Below are positions 6,573-8,299 of a stretch of 8,299 nucleotides of DNA, one piece after another. Source of the stretch: a bacterium (GTDB lineage Bacteria > Verrucomicrobiota > Verrucomicrobiae > Limisphaerales > J093); contig JAKCAB010000767.1 in assembly GCA_021839785.1 (NCBI GenBank), positions 1-8,299 of the forward strand, read 5' to 3'. Positions within the stretch are counted from its first letter, which is position 1. Each line of letters begins with the position of its first letter. The notes beneath the pieces were generated by a model. The model was not told where the DNA came from. It was given only the letters and a program-made list of their open reading frames with translations, and made no database searches. The position numbers were made by a program, and so were the translations under genes.

Positions 6573-7036
6573 ATCATCAGTCCCTCCAGCGTTTCGTCGG
6601 GCACCTGATCGATCTGGCTCAGCGTTCCCGACAACCGACTCGGTTCCCACACTTCGAACTTGTCCAGCCCCCCCACCAGTGCGGCCTTTGACGTCACGTT
6701 CACGAGGCCGGCGAGCTTCTCGCCCAGGCACAGGCGCCCCGCGTCGTCGAGTTTCTTGCGCACCGCGGAACTGGCGATGGCGCGCTGCACCACCGCGCCC
6801 TGCGTGCTGGTCAGCGAAAAACTGGATTTGAGCTTCGCCAGCGCCGTCTCCCAGCGTTCCGGCGGCAGCACCAACAGATGGTCCGGCCGCTTCAGCGGCC
6901 AGGGAATCATGGTAAAGAGCGCGTCCTTGTCCTGGGGGCGCCAGACGCTGGGGATCATCACGCGGAAACTGCCGTCCACGCCGTGCTCGAAACAGCCGGT
7001 GTACTCCACTGCCGCGTTGACTGCCGAATCCGCCAT
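6569..7036 (-). CDS. mraZ: MraZ, dcw operon transcriptional regulator
   Basis: MraZ is a ring-forming DNA-binding protein with two AbrB-like swapped-hairpin halves. It binds short repeats upstream of its own gene and represses the dcw operon in E. coli. This one is 155 aa, the family's usual size. The first half has YTGCFEHGVDGSFRVMIPSVWR (12-33), matching the family pattern H-x-x-D-x-x-x-R-x-x-I-P-x-x-x-R. The second has KKLDDAGRLCLGEKLAG (94-110), followed by ALVGGLDKFEVWEPSR (119-134), matching the usual VLVG...FEIW. In the first half the common D-K-G-R is G-S-F-R. The ATG at 7036 has no strong Shine-Dalgarno. mraZ is the first gene of the operon, and the region just upstream has a run of 10-bp-spaced boxes that could be its operator. 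Confidence 0.93.
   Translation of the reverse strand: MADSAVNAAVEYTGCFEHGVDGSFRVMIPSVWRPQDKDALFTMIPWPLKRPDHLLVLPPERWETALAKLKSSFSLTSTQGAVVQRAIASSAVRKKLDDAGRLCLGEKLAGLVNVTSKAALVGGLDKFEVWEPSRLSGTLSQIDQVPDETLEGLMI
6582..6587 (-). promoter_or_regulatory. Shine-Dalgarno of the unknown gene, inside the end of mraZ
   Basis: The minus strand reads GGAGGG nine bases before the ATG at 6572-6570, within the last codons of mraZ. With the ATGA overlap it supports this start and suggests coupled translation with mraZ. Confidence 0.55.
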
Positions 7037-7056
7037 GAAACCGCAAAAGCCCGCGC

Positions 7057-7101
7057 TCGCCCTCAGTTACCGTTGTTTCCCCTTACTTACCTTTAGCTCC
7101 C
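7057..7101 (-). promoter_or_regulatory. Candidate MraZ operator: five boxes at 10-bp spacing
   Basis: On the minus strand, from distal to proximal, five-base boxes begin exactly every 10 bases: GGGAG (7101-7097), GGTAA (7091-7087), GGGAA (7081-7077), GGTAA (7071-7067) and a weaker GGCGA (7061-7057). The first four are the convincing ones. In E. coli, MraZ binds G-rich TGGG-type pentamers separated by five bases upstream of its gene, which is the same 10-bp period. The array begins 21 bases before the mraZ ATG and overlaps the likely core promoter, as expected for autoregulation. The box consensus here (GGKAA) is inferred from this one site. Confidence 0.6.
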
Positions 7102-7112
7102 CGTTCGGTCAA
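7084..7112 (-). promoter_or_regulatory. Possible sigma70-type promoter of the mraZ-murF operon
   Basis: The minus strand has TTGACC at 7112-7107, five of six matches to the -35 consensus. It is followed after 17 bases by TAAGTA at 7089-7084 as a weak -10 candidate. The position, about 50 bases before the mraZ ATG and within the repeat boxes, suits a repressed operon promoter. The -10 match is poor, so the exact site is uncertain. Confidence 0.35.
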
Positions 7113-7151
7113 CTGAAATTGCGCCGGATCAGGACGTGTATTTCTTCACCT

Positions 7152-7161
7152 CTTATTTACC
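7152..7161 (-). repeat. Distal copy of the operator repeat
   Basis: The plus-strand decamer CTTATTTACC here matches CTTACTTACC at 7082-7091 in nine of ten bases. The start-to-start distance is exactly 70 bases, so it lies in the same 10-bp phase as the proximal boxes. It may be a second MraZ contact upstream of the promoter, or chance in an AT-richer patch. Confidence 0.35.
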
Positions 7162-7386
7162 GAACCGTCATCCGCCCGCGCGAAACCCACCTGGCCGGCG
7201 CCGCGCGGCACTCAAGGTAATTCGCGTGCCACGAAAACCAACCGCAAAGCGGGCGCAGCGCCAAATCGCCTCTCCGGCCTCCACCCATGTCCATCCAAGG
7301 TTTCCGCCACCCCAACGCCGCCGCGCTCCGCGCCACCCCGTGCAACCGGCTTGTCGGCCGGCGCGCCATCGGCTATGCCAACCGGC

Positions 7387-8299
7387 ATGGATCCCCGCGA
7401 AGCCCTGATCGCCCTCAACCTGGTGGACCACGTCGGGCCGGTGCGGCTGCGTCAATTGCTCGAACATTTCGGCGACGCACCCGCCATCCTGGCAGCGTCG
7501 AAGGCCGATTTGGCGCGGGTCCGCGGCATCGGCGAAGAAACGGCCGAGGCCATCGCCGATTGGGAAAAGACCGTGGACCTCGCCGCCGAACTGGAGCGCA
7601 TCCGCGATTTCGGTTGCCAGGTGGTCGTGCAAGCCGACGACGCCTACCCCGAACTGCTTCGCCAAATCTATGACCCGCCGATCGTGCTGTATGTGAAAGG
7701 CAGTCTGCTGCCGCGCGACAAAAATGCCATCGCAATGGTCGGCTCGCGACGCACGACGCATTATGGTTTGGAAAGCGCCCGCCGCCTCGCCTACCAACTC
7801 GCCTACTGCGGCGTGACGGTGGTCAGTGGCGGCGCCCGCGGCATCGACACCGCATCGCATCAAGGCGCGCTCGCGGCCAAAGGCCGGACCATTGCGGTGC
7901 TCGGCACCGGCATCAACCAGGTCTTTCCGCCCGAGAACGCCGAACTCTTCGAGCGCATCGCGGCCAACGGCGCGATCCTGACCCAGTTCCCATTCAACCG
8001 GCCGGCGGACAAGCAGTCGTTCCCGATCCGCAATCGCATCGTCGCCGGCATGACGTTGGGCACGGTGGTGGTGGAAGCCGACTTGAACAGCGGCGCGCTG
8101 ATCACCGCCGGCATGGCCATCGACAACGGCCGGCAAGTCTTCGCCGTGCCGGGCCGGATCGACTCGCCGCAGAGCAAAGGCTGCCACGACCTCATCAAAA
8201 AGGGCGCGAAACTCTGTGAAGCCGCCGAGGACGTGCTGGGCGAATTCGAGTACCTCTTCCCGGCCGCGAACCGCCCAGCCGGCCCGGCCGAGACCGGCA
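7387..8299 (+). CDS. dprA: DNA processing protein DprA (3' end outside window)
   Basis: DprA binds incoming single-stranded DNA in the cytoplasm during natural transformation and loads RecA on it. I translated 304 complete codons; the family is usually 350-400 aa, so the C-terminal winged-helix-like domain lies mostly beyond the edge. The N-terminal helix-hairpin-helix/SAM-like region (1-60) includes HVGPVRLRQLL (15-25) and RVRGIGEETAEAIA (44-57). The Rossmann-fold domain has the family motifs MVGSRRTTHYG (117-127), VVSGGARGIDTASHQGAL (145-162), VLGTGINQVFPPEN (171-184), FPIRNRIVAGM (212-222), VVVEADLNSGALITA (227-241) and QVFAVPG (250-256). All core residues look intact. The ATG at 7387 fits the usual family N-terminus (MDPREALIALN); an in-frame ATG at 7375 would add four residues. 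Neither has a clear Shine-Dalgarno. It is divergent from the dcw operon. Confidence 0.94.
   Translation, partial: MDPREALIALNLVDHVGPVRLRQLLEHFGDAPAILAASKADLARVRGIGEETAEAIADWEKTVDLAAELERIRDFGCQVVVQADDAYPELLRQIYDPPIVLYVKGSLLPRDKNAIAMVGSRRTTHYGLESARRLAYQLAYCGVTVVSGGARGIDTASHQGALAAKGRTIAVLGTGINQVFPPENAELFERIAANGAILTQFPFNRPADKQSFPIRNRIVAGMTLGTVVVEADLNSGALITAGMAIDNGRQVFAVPGRIDSPQSKGCHDLIKKGAKLCEAAEDVLGEFEYLFPAANRPAGPAETG

Larger units (their letters stand above)
7037..7386. other. Divergent intergenic region between mraZ and dprA
   Basis: This 350-base gap separates two genes read outward. The mraZ-proximal part (7037-7165) is clearly lower in GC than the rest of the window and holds the repeat boxes and the promoter candidate annotated separately. 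The dprA-proximal part (7165-7386) is GC-rich. I see no RNA gene, mobile element or convincing coding sequence in it. No dprA promoter or Shine-Dalgarno could be recognised. A 90-codon plus-strand frame at 7136-7408 crosses into dprA and is Pro/Arg-rich out-of-frame translation, so it is not called. Confidence 0.7.

Noticed and set aside
7346..7361. A CCGGC-6-GCCGG hairpin upstream of dprA as terminator or leader structure.
   Set aside because: The stem is only 5 bp in very GC-rich DNA, with no T-run on either strand, so it is expected by chance.
7168..8187. A 339-codon minus-strand frame opposite dprA.
   Set aside because: The plus strand encodes a complete run of DprA motifs, and the antisense frame has no domain.
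1..8299. CRISPR arrays, insertion sequences, tRNA genes, phage or defence genes.
   Set aside because: I saw no spaced long repeats, transposase motifs, terminal inverted repeats or tRNA-like segments. Apart from the short intergenic region, the window is packed with dcw genes and dprA.

Overview
The window is a high-GC stretch from a bacterial chromosome. It carries the start of a division and cell wall (dcw) cluster, read right to left on the minus strand: mraZ, an unrecognised small gene, rsmH, an ftsL-like gene, ftsI, a murE-like gene and the first five sixths of murF. A divergently transcribed, 3'-truncated dprA lies at the right end. The peptidoglycan genes, a two-domain MraZ and the gene order suggest a walled bacterium. 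The extra gene between mraZ and rsmH, the GC-rich codon use and the mixture of strong and absent Shine-Dalgarno sequences make me think of Verrucomicrobiota (Pedosphaera/Limisphaera-like). That placement is an inference from memory, not something the sequence proves.

Layout: positions 1-1160 hold murF, which runs off the left edge. The next gene, 1161-2681, has the MurE fold and length, but almost every catalytic and ligand-binding motif is missing. Positions 2686-4599 hold ftsI with all transpeptidase motifs intact. A 97-base gap separates it from an ftsL-like membrane/coiled-coil gene at 4697-5068. rsmH is at 5088-6023, a Pro/Ala-rich unknown protein at 6036-6572, and mraZ at 6569-7036. Junctions are tight: a 4-base ATGA overlap, a direct TGA/ATG abutment and gaps of 4 to 19 bases. 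This looks like one operon read from a promoter upstream of mraZ. Positions 7037-7386 are non-coding and hold a series of 10-bp-spaced boxes resembling an MraZ operator, with a TTGACC -35 candidate. dprA starts near 7387 and leaves the window at the right edge.

Working together: MraZ probably controls the operon. RsmH methylates 16S rRNA. FtsL and FtsI belong to the septal wall synthesis machinery. MurE and MurF normally add the third residue and the D-Ala-D-Ala to the UDP-MurNAc peptide. The most notable observation is that the MurE homologue looks catalytically dead while its reading frame is intact. The cell would then need another enzyme for this step, and this protein would have a different, perhaps structural or regulatory, role.
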